Assembly (NCBI RefSeq): GCF_004337505.1
Contig: NZ_SJZI01000042.1
Span: forward strand, 372,001-436,000
Origin: Flaviaestuariibacter flavus
GTDB taxonomy: Bacteria > Bacteroidota > Bacteroidia > Chitinophagales > Chitinophagaceae
Direction of reading: 5' to 3'
Length of the DNA: 64,000 bases
Shown here: positions 35,924 to 44,235 of the stretch, piece by piece
Numbering within the stretch: position 1 is the stretch's first letter
Layout of the letters: every line of letters starts with the position of its first letter
Program-made: the position numbers and the translations under genes
The notes under the pieces: generated by a model
What the model was told of the DNA's origin: nothing
Database searches by the model: none
The model's input: only the letters and a program-made list of their open reading frames with translations

Positions 35924-37084
35924 ATGGACCTGTCGCAGATCCTCAACGAGCTGGGCGAGGAGCGCTCCGGGTATTTCAATGCCGTGGCGCCGCCGATCGT
36001 GCAAACGAGCAACTTCGCTTTCGATACCGTGGAAGACCTGCGCCGAGCCTTTGCCGACGAGATGGGCAGCTATATCTACTCGCGCGGCCTCAACCCCACC
36101 ACCGACATTCTCCGCCGCAAGCTCGCCGCCCTCGACGGCGCCGGAGATGCGCTTGTCTTCGCAAACGGCGCCGCGGCCATCTACGCAGGCGTGGTGCCGC
36201 ATGTAAAGGCAGGCGACCACGTCATCTCCGTGCGCAGCCCCTACTCCTGGGCACAGCGCACCTTCGACCAGATTCTGCCGCGCTGGAATATCAGCACCAC
36301 CTATGTTGATGGTACCGACATCCGCCAGTTCGAGGAGGCGCTCCGGCCCAACACGAGCTTTATCTACCTCGAGTCGCCCAACTCCTGGAATTTCGCCATC
36401 CAGCCACTCGCCGAAGTAGCCGCGCTGGCGCGGAGCCGCGGCATCGTCACCCTGATCGACAACAGTTACTGCACCCCGCTGCACCAGCGCCCCCACGAGC
36501 TGGGCATCGACCTGTGCATGCAAACGGCCACCAAGTATATCGGTGGTCACAGCGATACCCTCGGCGGCGTGCTCACCGGTACCCCGGAACGCATCCGCCG
36601 CATCTTTGAGCTCGACTACCTGGCCGTCGGCTCGGGCATCGCGCCCTTTAACGCCTGGCTGCTGCTCCGTGGCCTCCGCACCCTGCCGGCACGCCTCGAG
36701 CGCATTGCCCGCACGGCGCAGGAGGTGATCGCCTGGCTGAAGCAACACCCGAAAGTGGCGCGGGTGCTCTATCCCCTCGACCCCGGCTTCCCGCAATACG
36801 AGCTTGCCCGCACACAAATGAGCGGTGCCGGCGGCCTGTTTACGATCACGCTGAAAGGCGGCAACCCCGAGCGCATCACCCGTTTTTGCGAAGCGCTGCA
36901 GCATTTCCTGATGGCTGTGAGCTGGGGCGGCTACGAGTCGCTGGTGCTGCCCAAATGCGCCGGCATCGATCCTGCCGCCTTCGATCCTGCCAACGAAGAA
37001 CACCAGTACATCCGCCTCTACTGCGGGCTTGAGGATGCGGCCTACCTGATCAAGGACCTGGAGCAGGCACTTGAAAGGTTTTAA
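35924..37084 (+). CDS. PLP-dependent Cys/Met-metabolism (trans-sulfuration) enzyme
   Basis: Cytoplasmic enzyme of 386 residues in the cystathionine gamma-synthase / beta-lyase / methionine gamma-lyase family. Visible motifs are YIYSRGLNPTTDILRRKLAAL, the cofactor-side ESPNSWNF region, LIDNSYCTPLHQRP with the conserved Asp, and TATKYIGGHSDTLGGVL with the PLP-binding Lys. The exact reaction cannot be fixed; a Tyr or Glu change at the substrate pocket would need an alignment. It is the last gene of the permease operon, and its stop codon merges with an iterated-word element. Confidence 0.9.
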   Translation: MDLSQILNELGEERSGYFNAVAPPIVQTSNFAFDTVEDLRRAFADEMGSYIYSRGLNPTTDILRRKLAALDGAGDALVFANGAAAIYAGVVPHVKAGDHVISVRSPYSWAQRTFDQILPRWNISTTYVDGTDIRQFEEALRPNTSFIYLESPNSWNFAIQPLAEVAALARSRGIVTLIDNSYCTPLHQRPHELGIDLCMQTATKYIGGHSDTLGGVLTGTPERIRRIFELDYLAVGSGIAPFNAWLLLRGLRTLPARLERIARTAQEVIAWLKQHPKVARVLYPLDPGFPQYELARTQMSGAGGLFTITLKGGNPERITRFCEALQHFLMAVSWGGYESLVLPKCAGIDPAAFDPANEEHQYIRLYCGLEDAAYLIKDLEQALERF

Positions 37085-37162
37085 GGTTTTGGGGTTGGTT
37101 TCGCAATCCATCTAACCCTAACCTCAGAACCATAGAACCTCGGAACCCCAGAACCTCCAAAA
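37081..37162. repeat. GAACC-word inverted element between the PLP enzyme and tolC genes
   Basis: The left arm AAGGTTTTGGGGTTGG (37083-37098) overlaps the stop codon of the PLP-enzyme gene. The right arm (about 37120-37162) iterates AACCTCAGAACC, ATAGAACC, TCGGAACC and CCAGAACCTCC. The arms are imperfect reverse complements. The right arm runs directly into the -7 box of the next gene. Confidence 0.8.
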
Positions 37163-37166
37163 CGCC

Positions 37167-37175
37167 TATTTTTAC
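37167..37175 (+). promoter_or_regulatory. -7 box immediately before the TolC-family gene
   Basis: TATTTTTAC, ending 4 bases before the ATG at 37180, so the mRNA would be leaderless or nearly so. The same box at the same distance precedes the BamA-like gene at 42322. Confidence 0.45.
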
Positions 37176-37179
37176 GCTT

Positions 37180-38613
37180 ATGAAAAGACCGATGAGCTGC
37201 CTGTTGGCGCTCCTGCTGGTGCTGTCGGCAGGTGCCCAGGAGAAATGGGACCTGCGCCGCTGCGTGGATTATGCGCTGGCGAATAATATTTCCGTAAAGC
37301 AGCAGGATGTTCAGGCGCGGCTCGCACGTCTTACTTACGACCAGGCGAAGCTCTCCCAGTATCCCAGCCTGAACCTTCAGAGCAATCTCGGCTACAACTT
37401 CGGGCGAAGCATCAACATCGCCACCAACCAGTTCACCGACGTTTCGTTTTTTTCAAACAACATTTCCCTGCAGACCGATGTCGAAGTGTTCAACTTCTTT
37501 TCGAAACGCAACGGTATTGCTTCTTATCGCTACGACTCGGAGGCCTACGCGGCGCTTACCGAGAAAGTGAAGAACGACGTCGCGCTCAATGTGGCACTGG
37601 CGTACCTGCAGGTGTTGCTGGCGCGCCAGCAGGTAGGCATCCTGCGCCTGAAGCAGGCCCAGTCGGAAGCGCAGTTGTCGGCAACGCGCAAGCAGGTGGA
37701 TGCCGGCGTGCTTCCCGAGTTCAATGCCCTGCAGGTGGAAGCCCAGGTGGCGCGCGACAGCGCCAACGTGGTGAACCAGAAGACCGCCGAGATACAGGCG
37801 CTTTTCAGCCTGAAAGCCCTGCTGGCCCTCGACGCAGCCCAGCCCTTTGATGTGGCTACGCCGCCCGTTGAGCTCATCCCCGTGGAGCCGATCGGCAACC
37901 TGCAGCCGCAGCTTGTGTATGAGTCGGCGCTGCAAAACCTGCCCCAGCAGCGCTACAACCACCTGCGCATCCAGGCCGGCCGCTACGCGGTGGCAGCAGC
38001 CCGCGGCGCGATGTATCCCCGCCTTTCCTTCGGCGCCGGGCTGCAAACCCGCTACTCGAGCGCCCAGCAGCAGGCCGACTTCCTCGGCGATTCCTCGAAG
38101 ACAATCGTGCCCATCGGCTTTGTGCAGACAACCAACCAGGCCGTACTCCGCGAGGTGACGCAACCCAATTTCAGCTCACCTTACACGCCCGGGTATTTCT
38201 CCCAGTTCAATAACAATATGAGCCGCTTCGTGGGCTTCACGGTAACGGTTCCGATCTTCAACGGTGGCCAGCAGCGTACCGCCTGGAAGCGGGCGCAGCT
38301 GAACCTGCAGACCTCCACGCTGGCGCAGCAGGCCGACAGCCTGACGCTGAAGCAGGACATTTACAAGGCACACGCCGATGCGCTTAATGCACAGGAGAAA
38401 TTCAATGCCGCCAATAAGGCGCTTGAGATGAACCAGCGCGCGCTCGACCTCGCCTCGAAGCGTTACAATATAGGCCTGCTTTCCACGCTCGAGCTTTTGC
38501 TGGCGCAGACCAGCCTCACCACCTCCCAACTGGAACGCGCCTCGGCGCAGTTCGAATACGTGTTCCGGATGAAGCTGCTCGAATTCTACAAAGGACAGGG
38601 CCTCAAATTATGA
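37180..38613 (+). CDS. TolC-family outer-membrane efflux protein
   Basis: Outer-membrane channel of a tripartite export system. The 477-residue product has a signal peptide (MKRPMSCLLALLLVLSAGAQ), two related halves rich in long helices, and family features such as WDLRRCVDYALANN at the N-terminus and ALDLASKRYNIGLLSTLELLLAQTSL near the C-terminus. It is followed by its periplasmic adaptor gene. The inner-membrane pump that usually completes the set in Bacteroidota (MacB-type or RND) is not adjacent. Confidence 0.93.
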   Translation: MKRPMSCLLALLLVLSAGAQEKWDLRRCVDYALANNISVKQQDVQARLARLTYDQAKLSQYPSLNLQSNLGYNFGRSINIATNQFTDVSFFSNNISLQTDVEVFNFFSKRNGIASYRYDSEAYAALTEKVKNDVALNVALAYLQVLLARQQVGILRLKQAQSEAQLSATRKQVDAGVLPEFNALQVEAQVARDSANVVNQKTAEIQALFSLKALLALDAAQPFDVATPPVELIPVEPIGNLQPQLVYESALQNLPQQRYNHLRIQAGRYAVAAARGAMYPRLSFGAGLQTRYSSAQQQADFLGDSSKTIVPIGFVQTTNQAVLREVTQPNFSSPYTPGYFSQFNNNMSRFVGFTVTVPIFNGGQQRTAWKRAQLNLQTSTLAQQADSLTLKQDIYKAHADALNAQEKFNAANKALEMNQRALDLASKRYNIGLLSTLELLLAQTSLTTSQLERASAQFEYVFRMKLLEFYKGQGLKL

Positions 38614-38640
38614 TGTACGATGTCTGATGTCAGATATCCG
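38611..38640. repeat. Short GATGT/TCTGATGTCAG word element
   Basis: TGATGTACGATGTCTGATGTCAGATATCC follows the TolC stop codon directly. Words GATGT and TCTGATG/TCAGATA recur and are related to the GAGATC/GACATC class at 56731 and 63101. It contains an in-frame ATG of the next gene (38627) that is probably not the true start. Confidence 0.55.
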
Positions 38641-38659
38641 AATTAATACGAACCAAACC

Positions 38660-40081
38660 ATGGTACAAACGAACGTAACAACTACGACCACGACTACCCG
38701 CAAAAAGAACAGCACCCTGAAGTGGCTGCTGATCGGCAGCGGCGTGCTGCTGCTCATCATCGTGCTGGCCAAGGTGGCCGGCGGCAACAAGGAAGAGGGG
38801 ACACGCGTGGCGGTGGAGAAGACCGTTACCCGCAACATCACCGAGACGGTGAATGCGAGCGGCAAGATCTATCCCGAGGTGGAGGTAAAGGTGAGCCCCG
38901 ATATTTCGGGTGAGATCACCGAGCTCAATGTGCAAGAGGGCGACAGCGTCGTGCGCGGCCAGGTGCTGGCCCGCATCTTCGCGGATATCTACTCTGCCCA
39001 GCGCGACCAGGCAGCGGCGCAGGTAGCACAGTCGCAGGCGCAGGTGGCGAATAGCTCCGCGGCCATCGCGGCGCAAAAGGCGCAGCTCGATCTCGATCGC
39101 GCCAACTACAACCGCAATAAGCAATTGTATGACGAAAAAGTGATCTCGAAATCGGAGCTGGAGCAGTTTGAGACGAAGCTTCGCTCTTCCGAGTCGCAAT
39201 ACAATGCCGCGCTGCAGGGCATCCGCGCCGGCCAGGCCGGGGTGCAGGGATCGCGCACGCAGCTGTCCATGGCCAACAAAAACCTGAACCGCGCCACCAT
39301 CGTGGCCCCGATGAGCGGCATTGTATCGCAGCTCAATGTAAAAAAGGGCGAGCGCGTGGTGGGAACGGCGCAGATGGCCGGTACCGAAATGCTGCGCGTA
39401 GCCAATATGCATTCGCTCGAGGTACGCGTGGATGTGGGCGAGAACGACGTGGTAAAAGTGCATAATGGTGATTCGGCCGATGTGATGGTAGATGCCTACA
39501 ATACCCGCAAATTCCACGGCATCGTTACCCAGATTGCCGCTTCCACCAACAAGACCGGCGGCGCAGCCGCGGGCGCCACCAACGACGTCACGAACTACGA
39601 AGTGCACATCCGCCTTGATCCCGCTTCTTATGCCGACCTGCTGGACCCGGCACGCCCGCGCGCCTTCCCGTTCCGCCCCGGTATGAATGCCTCGGCCGAT
39701 ATCAAGACGCGCCGCCGCAGCAACGTGCTGGCCGTGCCCATCACCGCTGTGGCCGCCCGTGTTAAAGGCAGCGACAAAAACCTCGACGACAAGAAGAAAG
39801 AAAACAAAAAGGAAGAAGACGCAGGCATCGACCAGGTCGAGGCACCGGCAAGCTCCGATGAAGTGGAGGAAGTTGTGTTTGTGGTAAAGGCCGACAAGAC
39901 CGTGGAAAAGCGCGTGGTGAAAACCGGTATCCAGGATATCAACTACATTGAAGTACTCAGCGGCCTCAAGGCCGGCGAGCAGGTGGTGACGGCGCCTTTC
40001 AACGCCATCAGCAAATCGCTCAAGGATAAGGAAAAGGTAGCCATCGTAGACAAGGAAAAATTGTTCGAAAACAAAAAATAA
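38660..40081 (+). CDS. HlyD/RND-type periplasmic adaptor (membrane fusion protein)
   Basis: Adaptor that links an inner-membrane pump to TolC. The 473-residue product has a short cytoplasmic start rich in Thr, one transmembrane helix (LKWLLIGSGVLLLIIVLAKV), a biotinyl-lipoyl-like domain (VEVKVSPDISGEITELNVQEGDSVVRGQ), a coiled-coil hairpin (about 100-210, Ala/Gln rich), and a beta-barrel domain. A Lys/Glu-rich insert (about 375-400) interrupts the C-terminal part. ATG 38660 is preferred over 38627, whose extra codons come from the word element. The pump is missing next door. Confidence 0.9.
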   Translation: MVQTNVTTTTTTTRKKNSTLKWLLIGSGVLLLIIVLAKVAGGNKEEGTRVAVEKTVTRNITETVNASGKIYPEVEVKVSPDISGEITELNVQEGDSVVRGQVLARIFADIYSAQRDQAAAQVAQSQAQVANSSAAIAAQKAQLDLDRANYNRNKQLYDEKVISKSELEQFETKLRSSESQYNAALQGIRAGQAGVQGSRTQLSMANKNLNRATIVAPMSGIVSQLNVKKGERVVGTAQMAGTEMLRVANMHSLEVRVDVGENDVVKVHNGDSADVMVDAYNTRKFHGIVTQIAASTNKTGGAAAGATNDVTNYEVHIRLDPASYADLLDPARPRAFPFRPGMNASADIKTRRRSNVLAVPITAVAARVKGSDKNLDDKKKENKKEEDAGIDQVEAPASSDEVEEVVFVVKADKTVEKRVVKTGIQDINYIEVLSGLKAGEQVVTAPFNAISKSLKDKEKVAIVDKEKLFENKK

Positions 40082-40093
40082 GGCAGGCGAAGC

Positions 40094-41143
40094 ATGCGTG
40101 AAGGGATGAAATACGGCGTGATCGGGAGCGGCAGCTGGGCCACGGCCCTGGTGAAGATCTTAACCGACAACGGGAATACAATTAACTGGTGGGTGCGCAA
40201 CGACAAGCAGGGCGACTATATCCGCAAGCGGCGGCATAACCCGCAGTACCTGCCCACGGCCTACCTCGACGTGTCGAAGCTCCACGTGGCGCTCGACGTC
40301 AACGAGGTGGTGCGCGCTTCCGATATACTCGTGATGGCTGTGCCTTCGGCCTATGTGCGCGAGGTGCTGGAGCAGATCGACAAGGGGAGCCTCCGCGACA
40401 AAAAGATCGTGTCGGCCATGAAGGGGATCGTGCCCGGCCCCGACGTGCTGCTCAACGAATACCTGGAGCAGGAGTTTGGCCTGCCCATCCACAACTACTT
40501 CGCGGTGCTGGGCCCCTGCCATGCCGAGGAAGTGGCGGCGGAAAAGCTGTCCTACCTCACTTTTTCGGGCCTCGACGACACCCTGACGGCGCAGATTGCA
40601 ACGGATTTCCAAACGCCTTACATCAATACCGTTACCAACCACGACATCCTGGGCGTGCAATACGCGGCGGTGCTCAAGAATATTTACGCACTCGGCGCGG
40701 GCATCGCGCATGGCCTCGAGTACGGCGATAACTTCCTCAGTGTTTACATCGCCAACAGTGCCGACGAAATGGCGAGCTTCCTGCAGAAGGCGGGCATCGA
40801 GCACATCGAGGTGGGTAAGCACAATACCGCCAACCCCGTTACGCATAAAAAAGACATCAACTACGCCGCGTCGGTTTACCTCGGCGACCTGCTGGTGACG
40901 TGCTATTCGCTGTACAGCCGTAACCGCACCTTCGGCAATATGATCGGCAAGGGATATACGGTGCAGTCGGCGCAGCTGGAAATGAATATGGTGGCCGAAG
41001 GCTACAACGCCTGCAAGTGCATGCACCACATCAACGAGCGTATCGGCGCCGATATGCCCATCGCGAGCACTATTTACCGTATTCTCTGGGAGCGGCTGGC
41101 GCCCGGCAAAGGCTTCGAGGAGATCGAGGCCGTGCTGGTGTAA
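40094..41143 (+). CDS. gpsA: NAD(P)-dependent glycerol-3-phosphate dehydrogenase
   Basis: Makes sn-glycerol 3-phosphate from dihydroxyacetone phosphate for phospholipid synthesis. The N-terminal nucleotide-binding motif is YGVIGSGSWATAL; further family features are SAMKGIVPGPDVLLNEYLEQ, the AVLGPCHAEEVA segment and the catalytic Lys in QYAAVLKNIYALGAGIAHGLEYGDN. It has 349 residues from the ATG at 40094; the ATG at 40106 (MKYGVIG) is an equally good start. It follows the adaptor gene by 12 bases but is functionally unrelated. Confidence 0.95.
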   Translation: MREGMKYGVIGSGSWATALVKILTDNGNTINWWVRNDKQGDYIRKRRHNPQYLPTAYLDVSKLHVALDVNEVVRASDILVMAVPSAYVREVLEQIDKGSLRDKKIVSAMKGIVPGPDVLLNEYLEQEFGLPIHNYFAVLGPCHAEEVAAEKLSYLTFSGLDDTLTAQIATDFQTPYINTVTNHDILGVQYAAVLKNIYALGAGIAHGLEYGDNFLSVYIANSADEMASFLQKAGIEHIEVGKHNTANPVTHKKDINYAASVYLGDLLVTCYSLYSRNRTFGNMIGKGYTVQSAQLEMNMVAEGYNACKCMHHINERIGADMPIASTIYRILWERLAPGKGFEEIEAVLV

Positions 41144-41166
41144 TGTTCCTTTGGTTTTCAGTAGCC

Positions 41167-42291
41167 TCAGGTAAACAGCTCCGCCGCCAGCCCGTCGGCA
41201 CGCAGCATGCCCTCATCGGTGAGCGCGAATCCGGAACCGGTCTTTTTTACGAGGCCTTCCCGTAGAAATACGTTCAGCTGTTTTTCAATGCCCGAAGTTT
41301 CTCCGGCCGTGGCCTGCTCCTGCACGCGTGCAAGGTCGATGCCTTCCAGCGTTCGCAGCGAAATCATCAGGTATTCGTTGAGGCGCTGGTTGCGGGTAAG
41401 CGTTTCCGCCTCGGCGGGCAGGCTGCCTTCGGAAAGCGCGCGGATATAGGTGTTGTTGTTGGCGATGTTCCAGGATCGCTCGCGGCCATTGTAGCTGTGC
41501 GCCGACGGGCCGAGACCCAGGTAGGGGATACCCTTCCAATAGGCGGAATTGTGTTGGCTGCGGTACCCCGGCTTCGCGAAGTTGGACACCTCGTAATGTT
41601 CGTAGCCCCGCTCTTTCAGCCATTGCATCAGCAGCAGAAACTGCCTGGCCTGCTTGTCGTTGTCGACGTCCGTTTTTTCGCTCCGCGCAATCTGCTTGTG
41701 CAGCGGTGTGCGCTCTTCCACGGTGAGCGCGTAGCAGGAGAGGTGCGGGATGCCATAGCCCGTGGCGATGTCGACATTCGTTTTCCAGCCTTCGTCGGAG
41801 AGGAGCGGGGAGCCGTAAATGAGGTCGATGGTCATGTTGGAAAAGCCGGCAGCGAGGCTTTGCTCGATGCAGGACCGGGCATGCGCGGCACTATGGGCGC
41901 GGTTCATCCAGCGCAGTTCTTCTTCGAAGAAAGACTGCACCCCGATGGAAAGCCGGTTGACGCCCGAGCGTTTCCAGGCGGCAAGGCGGGCGGGGTCGAT
42001 GTCGTCGGGGTTGGCTTCGAGGGTTATCTCGGCATCGGCTGTGATGGGGTAGTGGCGGCGAAGCGACTCCAGGATCGTATCGAGCTCGCGCTCCGAGAGC
42101 AGGCTCGGTGTGCCGCCGCCGAAGTATATGGTTTCCACCGGCGCCCCTTCGAGGTAGGGAGCGCGCAGCTCCGCCTCCCGCACCAGCGCATCCACCAGCT
42201 CCGGCTTATATCTTAAGGAAGTGGTAAAATGGAAGTTGCAATAGTGGCAGGCCTGCCTGCAAAAGGGGATATGCAAATAAATTCCGGCCAA
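41167..42291 (-). CDS. hemW: HemW-family radical SAM haem chaperone (coproporphyrinogen oxidase-like)
   Basis: The 374-residue product has the radical SAM motif CRQACHYCNF after the typical start AGIYLHIPF, plus YFGGGTPSLL, the SIGVQSF segment and a C-terminal HemN-like domain (TRNQRLNEYLMISLRTLEGIDL). The short N-terminus and missing extra Cys of true HemN favour HemW, a haem-binding chaperone. A TTG at 42291 is the only start that fits the family N-terminus. It is divergent from the BamA-like gene with only 30 bases between the starts. Confidence 0.9.
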   Translation of the reverse strand: MAGIYLHIPFCRQACHYCNFHFTTSLRYKPELVDALVREAELRAPYLEGAPVETIYFGGGTPSLLSERELDTILESLRRHYPITADAEITLEANPDDIDPARLAAWKRSGVNRLSIGVQSFFEEELRWMNRAHSAAHARSCIEQSLAAGFSNMTIDLIYGSPLLSDEGWKTNVDIATGYGIPHLSCYALTVEERTPLHKQIARSEKTDVDNDKQARQFLLLMQWLKERGYEHYEVSNFAKPGYRSQHNSAYWKGIPYLGLGPSAHSYNGRERSWNIANNNTYIRALSEGSLPAEAETLTRNQRLNEYLMISLRTLEGIDLARVQEQATAGETSGIEKQLNVFLREGLVKKTGSGFALTDEGMLRADGLAAELFT

Positions 42292-42308
42292 AGGCGTTCG
42301 GGATTAAA

Positions 42309-42317
42309 TATTTTTAC
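42309..42317 (+). promoter_or_regulatory. -7 box immediately before the BamA-like gene
   Basis: TATTTTTAC, ending 4 bases before the GTG at 42322. Same sequence and spacing as at the TolC gene, which supports both the box and the GTG start. Confidence 0.45.
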
Positions 42318-42321
42318 AAAC

Positions 42322-44103
42322 GTGCGGACGAAGGTACAGCAAACCATTGCGGGCATCCTGTTAATGCTGGTGGCAGGCGTTGCCCATGGCCAGTTTGCGA
42401 TGCGCTACCGCGTCGTGGATTCAGCCGCGCACAACGCCCTGCCGCCGCTGGAAGCCCGCTTCACCGGCCGCAACGCGGCGCTTAATTACCTGGCACGCCT
42501 GCCGGAAAGCCTGCAGGCACAGGGTTATGTCAGCGCTTCGGTCGACAGTCTCGCACTCGATTCATCGTTTGCCGCGGTAAGCCTCTTCCTGGGGAGCCGC
42601 TACCAGTGGGCCCGTATTTATACAAGTGCCGGCGACGAAGATCTCTTCACCGCACTTCGCTGGAATGCCCGCTCTTTTGAGCGGCAGCCCGTGGACTTTG
42701 CCCGCCTCCATGCCCTGCAGGAACGGCTCCTGGCCCGCCTCGACGAGACCGGCTACCCCTTTGCCCGCGTAGGCCTCGACTCCATCAGCATCGACGGCGT
42801 CACGGTGGCGGCCCGCCTCCACATCGACCGGGGGATGCTCTATGCCATTGACTCTATCCGCGTCTATGGCGACCTGCGCATCTCCAACGAGCTCCTGCAA
42901 AAACACCTTAACCTGCCCAATGGGACACCGTACAGCAAGTCGAAGCTCCAGTCGGTTGACAAGCGGCTTGCGGAGCTGCCCTACCTGCAGGTGGAGCGGC
43001 CGTCGGACCTTACCATGCTCAACACCGGCTCGGTGCTGAACGTCTATCTCAAAAACAAAAAGAACAACCAGGTCAATGCCCTCGTAGGCTTCCTGCCCAA
43101 CCCGGACGCGAATGCCACGAAGAAGCTGCTGGTGACCGGCGAGGCCAACCTGCTGCTGCGCAATGCCCTCGGCGGCGGCGAAAGCCTCGGCCTCAACTGG
43201 CAGCAGCTGCAGCAAAGCTCGCCGCGCCTGCACCTGCTCTTCGAGCAGCCCTATTTCCTGCGCAGCCCCATCGGCATCGCTGTTGACTTCGAGATGTTCC
43301 GCAAAGACACCACCTTTCTCAACCTGATCTTCGATGTGGCCGCCCGCTACCGGAGCGGAAACGGCATTGCTTCGGTTTTTTTCCAGCGGCGCTCCACGGT
43401 GGTCAATGGCATCAGCGAAGCGGCACTGCTGTCCACGCGCCGCCTGCCGGCCGAGGCCAACGTGCGCTCCAATAACCTGGGCGTAGGCTATGAATGGAAC
43501 GGCACCGACTACCGGCCCAACCCGCGGCGGGGCACGGCCTGGCGCGCCAGCGGCTCGGCGGGGATCAAGAACATCCGGCAGAATGCGGCCATCCTCGCAC
43601 TGAAAGACCCGAACGATCCTTCCTTTTCCTTTGCCCGGCTTTACGACACGGTGCAGCAGCGCACCTACCAGTTCCGCGCTTCCGGGGCCATCGAGCATTT
43701 CATTCCCGTAGGCCGGCAGGGCACCTTCCGCACGGCACTCTCCGCCGGCGCCTTTTTCAGCGGCAACGTCTTCCGCAACGAGCTTTTCCAGGTGGGCGGC
43801 TACAAGCTGCTTCGTGGCTTCGACGAGGAAAGCGAATACCTCCAGCATTTCGCGGTGGGCACGGTGGAATACCGCATCCTGCTCGACCAGAACTCCAATT
43901 TTTTCACCTTTCTCGATGCCGCCTGGGGACACCAGCCCGCGCCCGTGAACGCCGATCGATTTTACCTGGGAACAGGCCTCGGGATCTCTTTTGAAACGAA
44001 GGCCGGCGTGTTCAACCTGGCGCTGGCCCTCGGCCGCCGCGACGATATCCCTTTCAACCTGAGAAGAAGCAAGGTGCATATCGGGTTTGTGAGCTATTTC
44101 TAA
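42322..44103 (+). CDS. BamA/TamA-like outer-membrane protein (Omp85 superfamily)
   Basis: Probable assembly or transport factor in the outer membrane. From the GTG at 42322 the 593-residue product has a signal peptide (VRTKVQQTIAGILLML... to AHGQ), one or two POTRA-like domains (about 120-240; IDSIRVYGDLRISNELLQKHLNL), and a C-terminal barrel with the family YKLLRGFDEESEYLQHFAVGTVEYRI segment containing the conserved RGF, ending GFVSYF. The frame is open to 42229, inside hemW, but those starts lack a signal peptide. Shorter than BamA (about 800), so it is not the main assembly factor. Confidence 0.85.
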   Translation: MRTKVQQTIAGILLMLVAGVAHGQFAMRYRVVDSAAHNALPPLEARFTGRNAALNYLARLPESLQAQGYVSASVDSLALDSSFAAVSLFLGSRYQWARIYTSAGDEDLFTALRWNARSFERQPVDFARLHALQERLLARLDETGYPFARVGLDSISIDGVTVAARLHIDRGMLYAIDSIRVYGDLRISNELLQKHLNLPNGTPYSKSKLQSVDKRLAELPYLQVERPSDLTMLNTGSVLNVYLKNKKNNQVNALVGFLPNPDANATKKLLVTGEANLLLRNALGGGESLGLNWQQLQQSSPRLHLLFEQPYFLRSPIGIAVDFEMFRKDTTFLNLIFDVAARYRSGNGIASVFFQRRSTVVNGISEAALLSTRRLPAEANVRSNNLGVGYEWNGTDYRPNPRRGTAWRASGSAGIKNIRQNAAILALKDPNDPSFSFARLYDTVQQRTYQFRASGAIEHFIPVGRQGTFRTALSAGAFFSGNVFRNELFQVGGYKLLRGFDEESEYLQHFAVGTVEYRILLDQNSNFFTFLDAAWGHQPAPVNADRFYLGTGLGISFETKAGVFNLALALGRRDDIPFNLRRSKVHIGFVSYF

Positions 44104-44220
44104 TGCGTGAATCGGGAATCGTGAATGCTTACGTCTGACAAAAGAATGTGCCGCCAAAAAGCGGACGCTCTTTGTTGCCGCGCATTGCGGATTCACGTTT
44201 CACGATTCACGATTGACGAT
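44104..44220. repeat. CGTGAATC-word inverted element upstream of the DUF4271 gene
   Basis: The left arm (44104-44128) has GCGTGAATCGGGAATCGTGAATGC; the right arm (44180-44220) iterates GGATTCACG, TTTCACG, ATTCACG and ATTGACG, its reverse complement. About 50 bases lie between. The right arm runs straight into the -7 box TACATTTG of the next gene. Confidence 0.85.
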
Positions 44221-44228
44221 TACATTTG
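44221..44228 (+). promoter_or_regulatory. -7 box of the DUF4271 gene
   Basis: TACATTTG is an exact TAnnTTTG match, ending 7 bases before the ATG at 44236. The position where a -33 element would lie is occupied by the word repeat. Confidence 0.6.
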
Positions 44229-44235
44229 TGCATCC

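Noticed and set aside
35564..37111. 515-codon open frame on the minus strand opposite the Cys/Met enzyme
   Set aside because: Shadow of three real plus-strand genes; no motif or start context.
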